From Micropterix aruncella (taxonomy: Eukaryota; Arthropoda; Insecta; Lepidoptera; Micropterigidae), in the NCBI GenBank assembly GCA_944548615.1, contig OX155973.1:20903728-20967727 (forward strand): DNA of 64,000 nucleotides. The letters are read 5' to 3'. How positions within the stretch are numbered: the first letter of the stretch is position 1; every line of letters begins with the position of its first letter. The notes under the pieces were generated by a model. The model saw nothing but the letters and a program-made list of their open reading frames with translations, searched no databases and was not told the origin of the DNA. Below are positions 28,556 to 39,800 of the stretch, piece after piece. The position numbers and the translations under genes were made by a program.

Positions 28556-29095
28556 AAATTAAAAAAACACGACTGCCGTTACAGAAAGTAACTTTTATAT
28601 ATATAATTATTTTAATTACGTTTTTGTAAATTAAATCATTTAGGTTTATATAGGTATTAATCCATAAAAACATAGCAAGCCTGGGCCTATATTTTTAAAC
28701 TAGAAACAAGAGATATGTCGAAGTATATAATTGGCAGTTATCACTAATATGTGCCTAAGTTATGTATTTTAATTGACAGATTAAAAACAAAGTTTTTTAA
28801 AGCCTCACACAGCCTTTTAATGTTTATATTACATGAAACATATATTACATGTATATTTCAGCAATGTACTCAATCAGACATTTAATTGGCACTAAACACT
28901 ATATATTTAAGTTAATTTATTGACATTTGGACATTTAGACAACTACTTTCTTAATATTGGGACAGTTAAGGTACACTATGACACTCGCGAGGATATAAAG
29001 ATTCTAACAATATCACACCATTCTAAATCGTTTCAAGCGTTTATGGTGGAATAAAATAGGAAAAAATGCATACATGAACCCTAAAAAAAACTGTT
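28556..29095 (+). repeat. Interspersed repeat beginning with the GGCAGTCGTG motif
   Basis: Starts aaacacgactgccgttacag (inverse of the motif) at about 28565, then a ~500-bp body; its end part (actcaatcagacatttaat... tctaaatcgtttcaagcg) matches 17930-18190 and, inverted, 30400-30720. Confidence 0.55.
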
Positions 29096-29159
29096 TTTTG
29101 GGCAGTGGTGTAAAAAAGGAAAATTATGTATATTTTTTTTGAAATGCCGTTCCTCAAAG

Positions 29160-29500
29160 ATTATGTCTTACTTTCCTGGTAGAGGGAAAGTATTGTGAAC
29201 GCCCTTCTGTGTGTCTGCGTCTATGTGTGTGTATTTCTCCACGATAGCGCCCAAATGCTTCAGCTGATTAAGCTGAAATTTCGCAAGCAGGCATTATCTA
29301 GTCATGGAAAGAGTTAAAAAAATTGTAGTTGAAATCGGTTCAATTCAATTTAGAAATATTGGATTTAAAGACTTGACATTGAACGCACTTCTGTATGTCT
29401 GTTTTTATTTATTACTTCACGATAACGCCCAAACGCTCATCATTTGGACATGGCAGGATTTGGAATGTATAATTCAACATGGGCATTAAAAAATATTTTT
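29160..29500 (+). repeat. Copy of the 'actttcc' family (5' part)
   Basis: cttactttcctggtagaggg, aaagtattgtgaacgcc, cacgatagcgcccaaatgct, gattaagctgaaattt, and a second internal round (cttctgtatgtctg, cacgataacgcccaaacgct) suggesting partial internal duplication. Confidence 0.55.
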
Positions 29501-29577
29501 AAAAAGTAATTAAATCTAAATTAAAAATAGGAAATGGCAATGTTAACTTTGTTTAAGTACGAAAAGCAACAGCACGA

Positions 29578-29826
29578 GAATTGATGAGACCAATATGGCT
29601 GGCGATAAATGAACCAAAAGCCTGCATGGCTTCGTATTTATATTATTTACGAGTAGGATTTTTTCCCCCATTATACGATAATTAATTATCAATTACATTG
29701 TAAGGATTCTTTGTCGTGAAAGGAAGTTACAAGTTATTCAAAGTGATTGAAATTAAGCTATGCTATGATTAATATGAGTAGGTACTGTTCTGTCAAGTAA
29801 GTACCGTGAATTTCTCAATAAAACGC
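29578..29826 (+). repeat. Segmental duplication, copy 1
   Basis: gaattgatgagaccaatatg, ggcgataaatgaacc, gcctgcatggcttcg, attatcaattacattgtaag, gtaagtaccgtgaatttctc: about 245 bp repeated in the same direction at 32088-32320 with modest divergence. Neither copy looks like a known mobile element. Confidence 0.65.
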
Positions 29827-29954
29827 AAGCTATTCAAAGTTCTTTATTGTTTTATAATATCTCGATTTCCAACTTTATAATTGCCTATAGAGCATACAAT
29901 ACTCTTATATATTTTGTGACTTCTTATATAGTTTAAAACTTATTACACGAGTTA

Positions 29955-30125
29955 TATATAAGATAAAAACGAATTTACCCCTTGAAGTTTGTAACACCCG
30001 ACGTTTCGGCGATATTGCAACCGCCGTTGTATAGGGTAGACCAGATCAGTCTACCCTAGGCAACGGCGGTTGCAACATCGCCGCAACGTCGGGTGTTAGA
30101 AAAGTTTAACATGCGTTTTAATATT
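29955..30125. mobile_element. PLE terminal block in a head-to-head inverted pair
   Basis: aaacgaatttaccccttgaa ... gttgtatagggtagac (minus strand end) is followed after a few bases by gtctaccctaggcaacggcg ... gtcgggtgtt (plus strand end). This is the minimal foldback: two 3' ends with nothing between. Confidence 0.75.
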
Positions 30126-30399
30126 CATAATTTGACAGTTTAGTTTTTTTCGTTTTTCCTCTTCGCGGCCGTCAGGAATAGATCCGGTAGGCCTAGTAAC
30201 GATGAGAAATATTTGGAATATTAATTTAGCAAAATAAATTATACAAAGTGTTTAATTATTACAATCCACAAAACATTACCGATTTCTAAATAACCGTTTT
30301 TGGTTCTTACGAATTTATTTCAAAAAAACGTTTTTGAAAATTATAAAACTACGCAATTGTACTCTGACTATATCGGGTAGGTATGTATTAATGATAATT
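30126..30399. other. Non-genic stretch
   Basis: AT-rich, no coding sequence recognised. Confidence 0.35.
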
Positions 30400-30720
30400 T
30401 TTATTGCGCCATAATTTTTAAACGCTTGAACCGATTTAGACGTGGGTGATATTGTGAGAATCGTTATTTCACCCCGATTGTCATTGGGTGCCTAAACTGT
30501 TCAAAAAATACTTGTCTAAATGTCCAAATGTCAATAAATTAACATAAATATATCGTGTTTAGTGTCAACAGAAAGGTGTGTTTGAGTACGTTCCAAAAAT
30601 ATACATCTATTAATATAGATAAATACATAAACCACAAATATTTTATTAAAAAACCCGTAATAAAAATAGTTATAAATACAATAGTTCACTTTTTGTAACG
30701 GCAGTCGTGTTTTTTATTCT
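30400..30720 (-). repeat. Interspersed repeat ending in the GGCAGTCGTG motif
   Basis: Inverted relative to 28556-29095; carries atgtcaataaattaacataa and, at 30683-30715, gttcactttttgtaacggca followed by gtcgtgtttttt. Confidence 0.6.
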
Positions 30721-30831
30721 TTTTATTATAATTACTTATTTAATAGTATAAGGCTACATTTTAAATCATAATAATTGATTATATATTGATCATATTTTCA
30801 TTTTCTTTTTACAATAATTCAATTAGGAAGA

Positions 30832-31078
30832 TTACATATTTTAAATTATGTACATTTCGTATTTATAGGCGGATTTTTGATTATTCCTTGATTTTGTTTT
30901 TTTTTCTTTATTTTTTATATTATTGGTAAATTATTTTTATTAATTGTTTTCTACTGTTACATTTTAAATTATATACATTTCTAATGTATATGCGAATTTT
31001 TGATTATTCCTTGATTTTGATTTTTTTCTTTATTTTTTGTATTATTGGTGAATTATTTTTATTAATTGTCTTCTACTG
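30832..31078 (+). repeat. Tandem duplication of ~125 bp
   Basis: 30832-30956 and 30957-31078 share ttacattttaaattatg/tatacattt, gaatttttgattattccttg, attattggtaaattattttt and gttttctactgtta, about 90 percent by eye. Confidence 0.75.
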
Positions 31079-31369
31079 TTAGTTCTACTTATCAGGTCTG
31101 TTTAGATTTTTTTCATGTTATATTTCTCTTTTAAATGTTATTTTATGCCATTCAATGAACATTACGAATTATTCTTGATTTTATTTAGATATTACTTATA
31201 GGCAAACCAGTGAAATAATTACAATTTTTAAATAAGATATTATAATGAGCAGATAAGTAAATTTGTCAATCTGTTTTAATAGCAGGTAATTGTGAGAGAC
31301 ATAGTTTTACGCATTATCACCATAAATATACCACCACAATTTCGGACAATAAATATATTTCTATTTCTA

Positions 31370-31690
31370 TTTTATATAGTGTACGTGTGCATATATGGAT
31401 ATATATTTTATCTATAGATGTATATGAGTATCTATATTTGTATATGCGTAAATATTTGTATTTTCATATTTGTAGATTTAAAAATAAGTACTAACTATAG
31501 TTTAAGTGCACAGTGCACACTTAATATCTAGTCATTAAAAGTCTGCTATTTAACAGGCCTAGGCCTAGTTAGGCGACTGTGTCAAACATTAAAAATAATG
31601 TCGCATCAATTTCTTGCTAACATCTTACTTACAAATATGACATTAATTGTTTACTAGATGTGTTACTAAATAAATAAATAAATTGTTAGT
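31370..31690 (+). mobile_element. LINE 3' UTR fragment
   Basis: Rich in tatatggatatatat units, then aacaggcctaggcctagtta and an (AAAT)n tail at 31670-31687. Style matches the 3' ends of the other LINEs here; no coding part. Confidence 0.5.
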
Positions 31691-32087
31691 TAGAGCACTG
31701 TGGTTTTATTTCTTGGATATGGGCAAAACAAGTGATCTATCTATCCCCAAGAAAATTTTCTGTAATCTTCTGTGTCTTCTGTAGGAGAAACGTTATCAGA
31801 TAACATAAGTAGTAATTTCTCCAAAATCACTTTGTAAAGTGATCGGCTTTTCATTGATATAGCATGTATATTTTTCAATTATCCCATTAATGTTCACATT
31901 TCTATAATATATGGAATACGTAAAAACACATGCCTAAAAAAAACTCTGTAGGGTAGATGTGTGTGTAGCATGAGGCCATATTATGTTCAGTATGAAACGC
32001 GGCAGCACGCAAATGTCGAAATTTCCAGGATAAATGAATTCATTTGGCCCGCCAAACCACCTTTTCCTCCCATCTGTCGGCAAATTG
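31691..32087. other. Non-genic stretch
   Basis: No gene or repeat recognised. Confidence 0.35.
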
Positions 32088-32320
32088 GAATTGATGAGAC
32101 CAATATGGCTGGCGATAAATGAACCGAAAGCCTGCATGGCTTCGCATTTAAATTACTTCCGTGAAGGACTCTCTTTTTCGTATTATTCGATAATTAATTA
32201 TCAATTACATTGTAAGGTTTCATTTATCGTGAAAGGAAGTTAGAAGATACAAAGTGATCCAAATTATGCTCTGTTCTGATTAATACTGTTCTGTATAGTA
32301 AGTACCGTAAATTTCTCGAC
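32088..32320 (+). repeat. Segmental duplication, copy 2
   Basis: Partner of 29578-29826. Upstream of it (32030-32085) lies cgccaaaccaccttttcctc, which is absent from copy 1. Confidence 0.65.
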
Positions 32321-32444
32321 AAGTAAATATATTAACCCTTCGAGTAGCGGCAGATATATATTTAATATATTTCATGGCAGACCGCGGCAATTTATTGGAA
32401 TTTCTTGCAATATCGCCGCGCTCGACAAAAAGTACTATAACTAT

Positions 32445-33180
32445 TTATTTATTTATTTATTTATTTAATTTAACAATTCATTTACAAGTGCACAAGTATC
32501 ACTAATAATCATATCAATGAAAAAATATATATAATTAAAATAAGAATTAAAATTAAACACGGCCGATATGAGCATTCGCATTTAAGTGCTGCTGCTGCCC
32601 AACTAAGTGCCAGGACTTGTTCCAGGGCAGCTAGCTCTCTAGTTTTTATATCACATATATTCGGCAATGAATAAAAAAAAATAAAAAGGAAAAGAAATAT
32701 ATATATTCCCGTCACCATTACAAATTATAACTAATAATCACTAACTAATGATCACAATAGGAAATAAAACACAAAAATAAATAATCGTGTTAATAAAATA
32801 AAATGTCAAATGATATCAAACAATAGTCACCAAAATTTATGAATAAGTAATAGTAATAAATAAAAATAAAAAGTCAAAGAAAATAATAATAATAATAAGA
32901 AAATATGTCAGGGATAATTGTCTCGGTATATTAATTTGTGGATATTTTGCCGGGCGTCATATTTTAGCCAGGAATCAATTTTGGCATTAAAAGAAGAAGA
33001 ACACTTCGGCACATACATTTTTAAATCTTCATCTAGCATATTAAAGATCCTGGGGGCTATGTATACAAAATGCCTCTGCCCAAAAGTGGTCTGCATTCGA
33101 GGGACGTCAAAATGTATAGTTCGGGATTGCCGCGTGCAGATTGTTTGCTGGGTTCTTATTGCGGTCTCTAAATTAGTTTG
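32445..33180 (-). mobile_element. 5'-truncated LINE with last ~90 codons of ORF2
   Basis: Tail (TTTA)n at 32448-32468 on the plus strand; 3' UTR includes gcccaactaagtgccaggac, the equivalent of the conserved block in the 9.1-kb LINE. Coding from 33180 down to 32908 reads VPRMQTTFGQRHFVYIAPRI and ends ...IYRDNYP. To its right, at 33172-33260, a short tandem array of (attagtttgatagtcacta). Confidence 0.8.
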
Positions 33181-33887
33181 ATAGTCACAGAGCTACTATT
33201 GTTTGATAGTCACTATGGAAAGTCACTAAATTAGTTTGATAGTCACTATGGAACTACTATAGCAATCATAGAAAGAATAACTGTGCAATCATTGCATTGA
33301 GATTTCGTATATAAAATATTGAAATTTCATTGTGTAAAACAATTAGATAATTATGAATAAATATGGGAAAGTCGAAAAAGTGTTAAAAACTCGGCATTTC
33401 TAACTTGTACTTGTCTTACGGAAAAATACGGAGCCCTATTTAGAAATTGTAAATACCATTGTGATCTTTATTAGATTCTCTATCAAAGGTAATATTTCGT
33501 TTTGCTTATTTACTTACAAAAATATTTAGATATTAGCTCATAAAAACCAACAAAAAAAAAAATAATTTCTCGAAAAAAAATGATGATGTTTGACAATGGA
33601 ATATTACCAGAAATATCCGCAAAATGACGCGCGAAATTATTCTAGAGGCCGTCTATGTATCTATGGTAATAATAAGATATTTGGTATGGATTTTAGGATG
33701 CGTTCGAATTAGAAAATAATATTACTGTGCGCTCCGGAAGCAAGCCGCCAACATTGGTCGTTACGTAGTCAACGGTGTTCCGATGTGCAGCCAAATTTGG
33801 TCGTTACGTAGCCGAAGGGTTAACCCTTTACATATACAAAATTTTAACCAAAAAAATCGACTATTTTTTTTATAATTACAGCAGCCA

Positions 33888-34246
33888 TTTCATGACAAAA
33901 CTTAGAACAGGCTATCATAATTTAATGCGTATACAAAATTTCGTGTCTGTGCTGTTAACCGTTGAGGAGTTCCCTCGTTGGAAGCCAACGCTGGGTGCCG
34001 CAGTCCTGTCTTGGTGAAACTTAGAACGAGCTGTCGTAATTAAATGCACATACAAAATTTCGTGTATGTCCTGTAGACTCTTGAGGAGTCTCCTCGTAGG
34101 GAGCCAACCCTGGGTGCAGCGGCCGTATCATAGTAAAACTTAGAACGGGATATCATAACTGAATGCGTATACAAAATTTCGTATCTGTGCTGTTGACTTT
34201 TGAGGAGTCCCCTCGTCGAGAGCCAACCCTGGGTGAATAATCAAGT
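33888..34246 (+). repeat. Three tandem units of ~119 bp
   Basis: aacttagaac starts at 33899, 34018 and 34137. Each unit contains ctatcataa-like, atacaaaatttcgtgtctgt, gttgaggagt and gagccaaccctgggtgcagc. The same unit occurs in the arms and right flank of the palindrome at 47.2-48.5 kb. Confidence 0.8.
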
Positions 34247-34560
34247 CATGCTTACTATGCTTACTAAAAAATGCATTTTCATCGGAACTGAACCAACATG
34301 TAAATTTTCAACTTTATTTGATAATATTTGAGGAGCTTCCTCAATTCCTCATAGATCCCGTCATCAGAACAGGATTTTGATGAAAAATAGGACTAATCTG
34401 AAAGTATATCCTTTAAAGTAAAAAAAGAATTTTCCAAATCGGTTCATAAATATCGGAGTTCTGAGGCAACAAACATTTTTTTTTAATGTACAAACGAATT
34501 GATGACCTCCTCCTTTTTTTGAAGTCGGTTAAAGAATAAAAAACACGACTGCCGTTACAT
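34247..34560 (+). repeat. Downstream part of the same repeat, ending gaagtcggttaa
   Basis: aatcggttcataaatatcgg, gaggcaacaaacat and gaagtcggttaaagaata are, from memory, common in lepidopteran repeats. The inverse GGCAGTCGTG motif (aaacacgactgccgttac) follows at 34541-34558. Confidence 0.5.
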
Positions 34561-34589
34561 AAAAAAAATCGGTTGTGTCACCCCAAGAC

Positions 34590-35120
34590 TTTCCTGACTA
34601 GTATCCGGGGAGGTGCGAAAAAACAGCGACATTTTTTACTCTAGTACCCCAAATTTGTATGGCAGGTACCCCAAACGTTGGTCGTAAGTACCCCAAAAAC
34701 TAATAGGTTCTTCCGATGGTTAACAGAAGCTTCTATGCCAAATTTTAACTTAGACAGATTAAGCGTCTGGGCGCTATCGCGGAAACAATTTTTTCGCCGG
34801 GAACCCCAAATTTGTATGGGAGGTACCACAACCGTAGGGCGTAGGGACTCCAAAAACTAATGGGTTCCTCCGACGGTTAACAGAAGCTTATATACCAAAT
34901 TTCAGCTCAATCCGATTAAGCGTCTGGGCGCTATCGTGGAAGAATACATACATACAGACATACAGACATACAGACATACAGACAGACAGAGATCGGTCTG
35001 GAAATAGTCTCAATCGTCTCAGGGAGTCTCAAAATATATATTCCCATCTTCATCTCAAAATTTTTTTTTATCGCGATCACAATACTTTCCTTTCCGATAG
35101 GTCGTCAGGAAAGTAAAACT
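34590..35120 (+). repeat. Copy of the 'actttcc' family (3' part) with internal duplication
   Basis: Two rounds of 'taccccaaatttgtatgg ... accccaaaaactaat...ggttaacagaagctt' lie at 34650-34735 and 34800-34890, followed by (acatacag)n and gatcggtctggaaatagtct; ends caatactttcctttcc ... gtcaggaaagtaaaac. Confidence 0.55.
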
Positions 35121-35159
35121 ATTGTATTTATAATTATTTTTATTATGGGTTTTTTATAA

Positions 35160-36010
35160 AATATTTGGTTAGTTATAGTTATTCGCGAGGTAATTAGTCT
35201 CTCAGTCCCTTGTACCAACAACGGGTTGACAATACACTTTCAAACCCCCAATACACTGTGTGCAGGATACTTAGAGTATAAATAAGTATACTCTAAGGGG
35301 ATACTTAGAGTATAAATAAGCTAAAATAGCACCATTTAAATGTTCGGTAATTATTCGGCAAATTAACCGAATATTCGGCCGAATATGAACAAAAAAAGAT
35401 GCCGAATATACCGAATGTGAAAATTCGGCACATCCTTAACCGTTAAATGTTCTGATATGAAAATGGGAATTGTTTGTAGTATTATTTTCACAGTTGATTA
35501 AATTATACCCACAATTTTGTAATTCTTATTCCATTTATTTATATTTATAGTAAGCCGAACCAAAAATATCATAACATTACGATAAAATCATAATAGCAAC
35601 TGTCGATATTTTTCCAGAAATTTCGTCACGCACGGCACATCACTATAAACGCGCTATACCATAGCTAGGTATCTATAAAACATTTACTTACAATCGGCAC
35701 AACGGACCGGAGCGATATCGGCGCTCTATAGCTTGCTTATTTATACTCTAAGGCGGGATAGCTCTAAAGGCAAAAAACATTTCACTACAAAACCTTTCTC
35801 AATAATCGAGGAAGCTTCAGATTAGATTCTGGAGGTCGATTCGGTCTCTCAGCAGTATAAATTCCCTGAAGGTCTCGGATGAACAGCCAGATATAACGGA
35901 TTCAGATGTAACTCCTTACTTTCTATCTCGAAAGATGGCCCTTATCGTAAAATTAAATGTTCCAGGGAAATCAAATCGCTCAAAATCCTTTCATACGGCC
36001 TTGTCGGAAA
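35160..36010 (+). pseudogene. R2-like LINE C-terminal remnant interrupted by a MITE
   Basis: 35177-35269 and 35753-36010 together match 52700-52990: gttattcgcgaggta, aagg-like spacer, then aaacctttctcaataatcga, gattctggaggtcgattcgg. They correspond to the region after the zinc-knuckle and the start of the endonuclease-like segment (see 52600). The MITE at 35270-35752 splits it. Confidence 0.7.
35270..35752. mobile_element. MITE with 17-bp inverted ends and 8-bp target duplication
   Basis: Left end CTTAGAGTATAAATAAG at 35270, right end its inverse at 35736-35752. Duplicate GCAGGATA (35262-35269) and GCGGGATA (35753-35760), one mismatch; the homologous uninterrupted sequence at 52780 supports the insertion point. 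The left end is duplicated (second copy at 35304), giving a short hairpin. An 8-bp duplication suits hAT, P or Merlin; class not settled. Confidence 0.75.
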
Positions 36011-36029
36011 AGTTTTGCGGTGTCGCAAC

Positions 36030-37240
36030 CATTTTTACTTTCTTGGCAAGGAAAGTATTGTGGAACCACTGCTGTGTCTGTCTGTCAGTTGTATTCCTTC
36101 ACGATAGCGTATATTTTATATTCATATTCATTTTATTAGTATACTGGTATACAAGTCAGATACAGATTAGCAAACATTCATACATATTAGCAAACAAACA
36201 TTTTTTTTATCGTAAAGAAAAGATAAAATAAACAAAACAAAACGATGAAAAAAACACAAGAATAATGTAAAAATAAGAAATACAAGCCAAAATTCATAGA
36301 GATCATTAAATACTTTAGCCACCAAAGCATTTTAGACTTCACTCGCGTAATTTTCCTCCAGTGAGTAAAACGCCTTATCTGTAAGGTACCTCTTAAGGCG
36401 TCTCTTAAACACGTCAAAAGATTGCGCCTGCCTAATGTGCTCGCTGAGTTTGATGTAAACCGCTGGGCCGGCGATATAGGCTAGCCTCTCCGACTTGGAT
36501 AATGCACGACTTACCGAACGTAGCATGCTACGGGATCTTGTTGGATAGTGATGATGCACACCATTCACTTCAAAATCGGCTAGATTTCTGCGAACGAACA
36601 GCGCTACTTCCATTATATAAATGGACGGCAGCGTCATGATGCAGAGATCTCTAAACAGAGGCCTAGCTGGCGTATCAAGCGCCACATGCGCTATTGAGCG
36701 GACTGCACGCTTCTGCATAGCGAAAGCCCTCTGCCTGTCGGTTGCTCGCCCCCATCCGCGCCGTGCGTTAGCAGTGATTGAACGTATGCAAAGTAACACA
36801 TGCGCAGCGCGGATAAATCGAGAAATGAAGAGATGCGATAGAGTGCATAGCACGCTCTTCCCAATTTATCACATAAAGCATCAATATGTAGGTGCCATCG
36901 TAATTCATTATCGATTACGAATCCTAAGAACTTTGTTGAGGATACCTGAGTTAATTCTTCGTTATTGACGGTCACGTGTATTTCGGTTTTAGTAGGTCTA
37001 AGGCTGAAATACATAACATCCAAACGCTTCGTCCGATTTAGCTGAAATTAAGTATGCAGGCATCATTTGGTCATCGCAAGAGTTGAAAAGTGATTGAAAT
37101 CGGTCGACCAGTGGGCGCGCTAGTCATACTTCAATATCGAAATATTGGACTTAGACACTTGAAATTTTAGGCCAAAACCTAAAACCAAATTTTAGGACAA
37201 TTTTGGTTGGAATATCTCATATATAAGCGACACAAATATT
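36030..37240 (+). repeat. Copy of the 'actttcc' family split by a LINE
   Basis: Left part 36030-36109 (actttcttggcaaggaaagt ... ttccttcacgatagcg) continues at 37017 (ccaaacgcttcgtccgattt). The unbroken family reads cacgatagcgcccaaacgct, so the LINE inserted at that spot. Confidence 0.7.
36110..37016 (-). pseudogene. 5'-truncated LINE, RT C-terminal part
   Basis: Frame 37016-36700: YFSLRPTKTEIHVTVNNEEL, FLGFVIDNELRWHLHID and MCYFAYVQSLLTHG. It then shifts frame near 36770 (GWGRATDRQRAFAMQKRAVR) and runs to a stop at 36332 (RLKRYLTDKAFYSLEENY). Catalytic motifs A-C are missing. Frameshifted, dead. Confidence 0.8.
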
Positions 37241-37269
37241 CGTCACCTCACGACAATGGTAGGTACTTG

Positions 37270-37617
37270 GCGGAGAGGAGGGGTTTCGTCTACTTGCCGG
37301 GAAAGTGTTAAGGTGACACAACCGATTTTTTTCTTTTATACGTTCCTCCTGAATATTTGCACATTTTTAAACATAGTAGAGTACATGTAAGACCGTTATT
37401 ATGTTTAAGGCCCTTAAGGTTATTTGGAATGACGCTGCAGTTAGGCAGTATTGGCGCGGCGAGGTGTGCGGGGGAAGGAGGGGGGCTAGGAGTAGGGGTT
37501 TTGTCTACTTGCCCAGAAAGTGTTAGGGTGATACAACCGATTTTTTCTCTTATACGTCCCTCCTGAATATTTGCACATTTTTAAACATAGTAGAGTACAT
37601 GTAAGACCGTTGTTATG
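37270..37617 (+). repeat. Duplicated unit, period ~215 bp
   Basis: tctacttgccgggaaagtgt at 37290 and tctacttgcccagaaagtgt at 37505, each followed by gaatatttgcacatttttaa and tagagtacatgtaagaccgt. The intervening GC-rich block (gcggggg...aggagggggg) is unique to the first. Confidence 0.7.
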
Positions 37618-38054
37618 TTTTATTATTTCAATGGACTTAAAACGACTTCCACGAAAAATAATAACTTAAGTTTGGGGGACCGGGAAAGTCGCTCGGGGCT
37701 AAATCTGGTAGATTTATCAAAGACATTCATTTCTTGGTTAAAAAAATGTTTTTGTGGTAGAATATCCGAGAATTGTTATTCCATAAATCTTTTCTCGCAG
37801 TCGCCTTTCCAAGAAATATTGTTGTTGACTGTTTGCCCAATTCAAAGAAAATAGACCAGACGGCTTTGATTTTCGAGCGAATTTGGCGTGTTTTTTCAGA
37901 TTCAGCTCACTATTGAATCGTTATTTCGATGTTTAAGGCTGCTTTGCATGTCAAACTCATAAACGCTTGTTTGAATACTTGTTATGGGGGTTTTTAAGAA
38001 CGCATTATCTGGGCTACCGCTTTAAAGTACGTCTGACTCTCCTCTTATATTCTT
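37618..38054. other. Non-genic stretch
   Basis: Short open frame 37615-37854 has no recognised domain. Nothing else supported. Confidence 0.3.
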
Positions 38055-38248
38055 TATTTATTTATTTCATTTCATAAGCACATCAACGTAACAGTTTAAA
38101 CCAATCCGTTGAGATGCAATATAAACATATATAGAAAAAATTGAAATATTATAACGACATACACAACATGTTTAAAACCCTAGAATGTGTAACGTCCCTT
38201 CCGGGATGAAAAGGTACGGCCGCGTTTTTACTTCACAAGTTTATTTAT
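38055..38248 (-). mobile_element. LINE 3' tail fragment
   Basis: tttatttatttatttcattt on the plus strand is an inverted (AAAT)n tail; the following ~190 bases would be 3' UTR. No coding sequence. Confidence 0.4.
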
Positions 38249-39035
38249 TTATTTATTTCCCAAAACATAATTAACCTTACAGATGATTCCAAATCGTTAA
38301 ATATTTTTCTAGAATATTATTCTAGATTATAACTATTATTTTACTATAGACTATTATTATAATTCTATTGTTAATAATATTATTATTACTCTACTCCATT
38401 ACTATTACTATCATTATTATTCTAATATATAAATTATTATTCTAGAATCTAGACTATAGCAAACGAGACGGAGACATCCGTTAGAGCGTAATATTAAACG
38501 ATTATATGTAGGTACATATATCTAATGTTTATCTAACCTTTCTTATTATACTAGTTACTCCTTTTCAACAATTGTAATACTACATACTACATATTTAGCT
38601 AATTACTTGATTGCTAAGAAATGCCATTACCGTACTTTGCAGTTGTGCTAAGTTCACCGTCCAAATATCCAATTCTGGCTCAGTCGAACATAGTGCATTT
38701 AGGGTACGAAGCGTCCGCACTGTGAAGCAGTGTTGAACGATGTTAGTTCTAGCTCGCGGTAACGCGAAAAATACGTGAGTCCTAGCACGGTAGTAATTGG
38801 CGGGTACAAATAGACCGATTCTTCTAAGGATGGTCGGATTATCAACGAACCCCCTAAGCAGGTTATATATGTGGCAGATTGACAGCCAATCTCTTCTTAC
38901 GCTTAGTGAGTTGTACCCAACCATCCACAGAATAAATGCCGTAGGATATAGAAAGGGATAATATCCATGCTGTTTAAAGTACAGGAACCTCAGAAAGCGT
39001 TTCTGTATAATCTTCAGCATGGATATGTAGCTATT
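38249..39035 (-). pseudogene. 5'-truncated LINE, last ~141 codons of ORF2
   Basis: Tail (TTTA)n at 38249-38265. Coding 39020-38595: IIQKRFLRFLYFKQHGYYPF, a region typical of LINE RT C-termini, to a stop after AQLQSTVMAFLSNQVIS. No frameshift in the retained part. Confidence 0.75.
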
Positions 39036-39225
39036 TTCGTTTCGTTGGGGTTTATAGCTAGTTTAGGGATTAAATAAGGTTTAAATAAATACATGCATTA
39101 AGATTTTTTTTAAATTACAGAATACATAAAGATTAAAAACAATTGATCTTATTCTGACATAAACAAATAGCGCAATGAACATGGCGCTGCCGCTGTGTGT
39201 TCTGACGTTGCCGAACATAGCGCAT

Positions 39226-39720
39226 TTATGTGCCCAAGGCACGCGTACGCAGACTCCAACGACTTAGGTTAGTGCGCGAGGACGACTCTGCAAATAGATT
39301 ATGAGGGCAAGAATGATTATGATTATCTTGTGAGCGACGCGAAATCGACTGCCTCGGATTCTCCTGCACACTCTCACGGACAGCGGTGATGTTTTCGGCA
39401 GATCTTGCGTTTCGTCGACGAGCGGGTGTTGGTCGATCGTTTACTGAACCAGTGGACTCCAATGTATCCACCACATTGCGAATAGTCCTCTCGGTAGGAC
39501 GATTATGGCGACTGTAAAATGGGCGAAGCGCGCGGTACGTTGCCCAAACAGAACACCCATTTTGATAAATAAATTTTATTATTTGCACGTGATGTCAAAT
39601 GTGATTTGTCAAATCCGTCCATGGTGATTTGGCGAAACAGACTGAATAAATGACAACTAAATTGTCGAATTTGGTATGATACCAATCCACATGAAATCCA
39701 AGAGACGACCAGCGCCACCT
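39226..39720 (-). pseudogene. Transposase-like HTH fragment (Tc1/mariner-like, DUF4817 type)
   Basis: MDGFDKSHLTS (ATG near 39622) is frameshifted into HVQIIKFIYQNGCSVWATYR, RALRPFYSRHNRPTERTIRN, DTLESTGSVNDRPTPARRRN and RESVQENPRQSISRRSQ. This is the bihelical HTH region seen in a family of insect mariner-like proteins (ES/FQxTGSVxDxPxxGRxR, VxENPxxSxRR). It loses homology after SRRSQ, so the DDE catalytic domain is absent. The upstream ~100 bases (to 39800) recur at 6886 and 42680. Confidence 0.65.
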
Positions 39721-39800
39721 ACATCTCACCGGCGCAAAAGCGTTGCCAAAACATAACATGGAGTTAAGCAATCTAATACCATCAATAATACACAATCAAT

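Noticed and set aside
32448..32468. (TTTA)n runs as independent microsatellites (also at 38055, 38249 and 50155)
   Set aside because: Each adjoins a LINE 3' UTR in the matching orientation and is better read as the element's tail.
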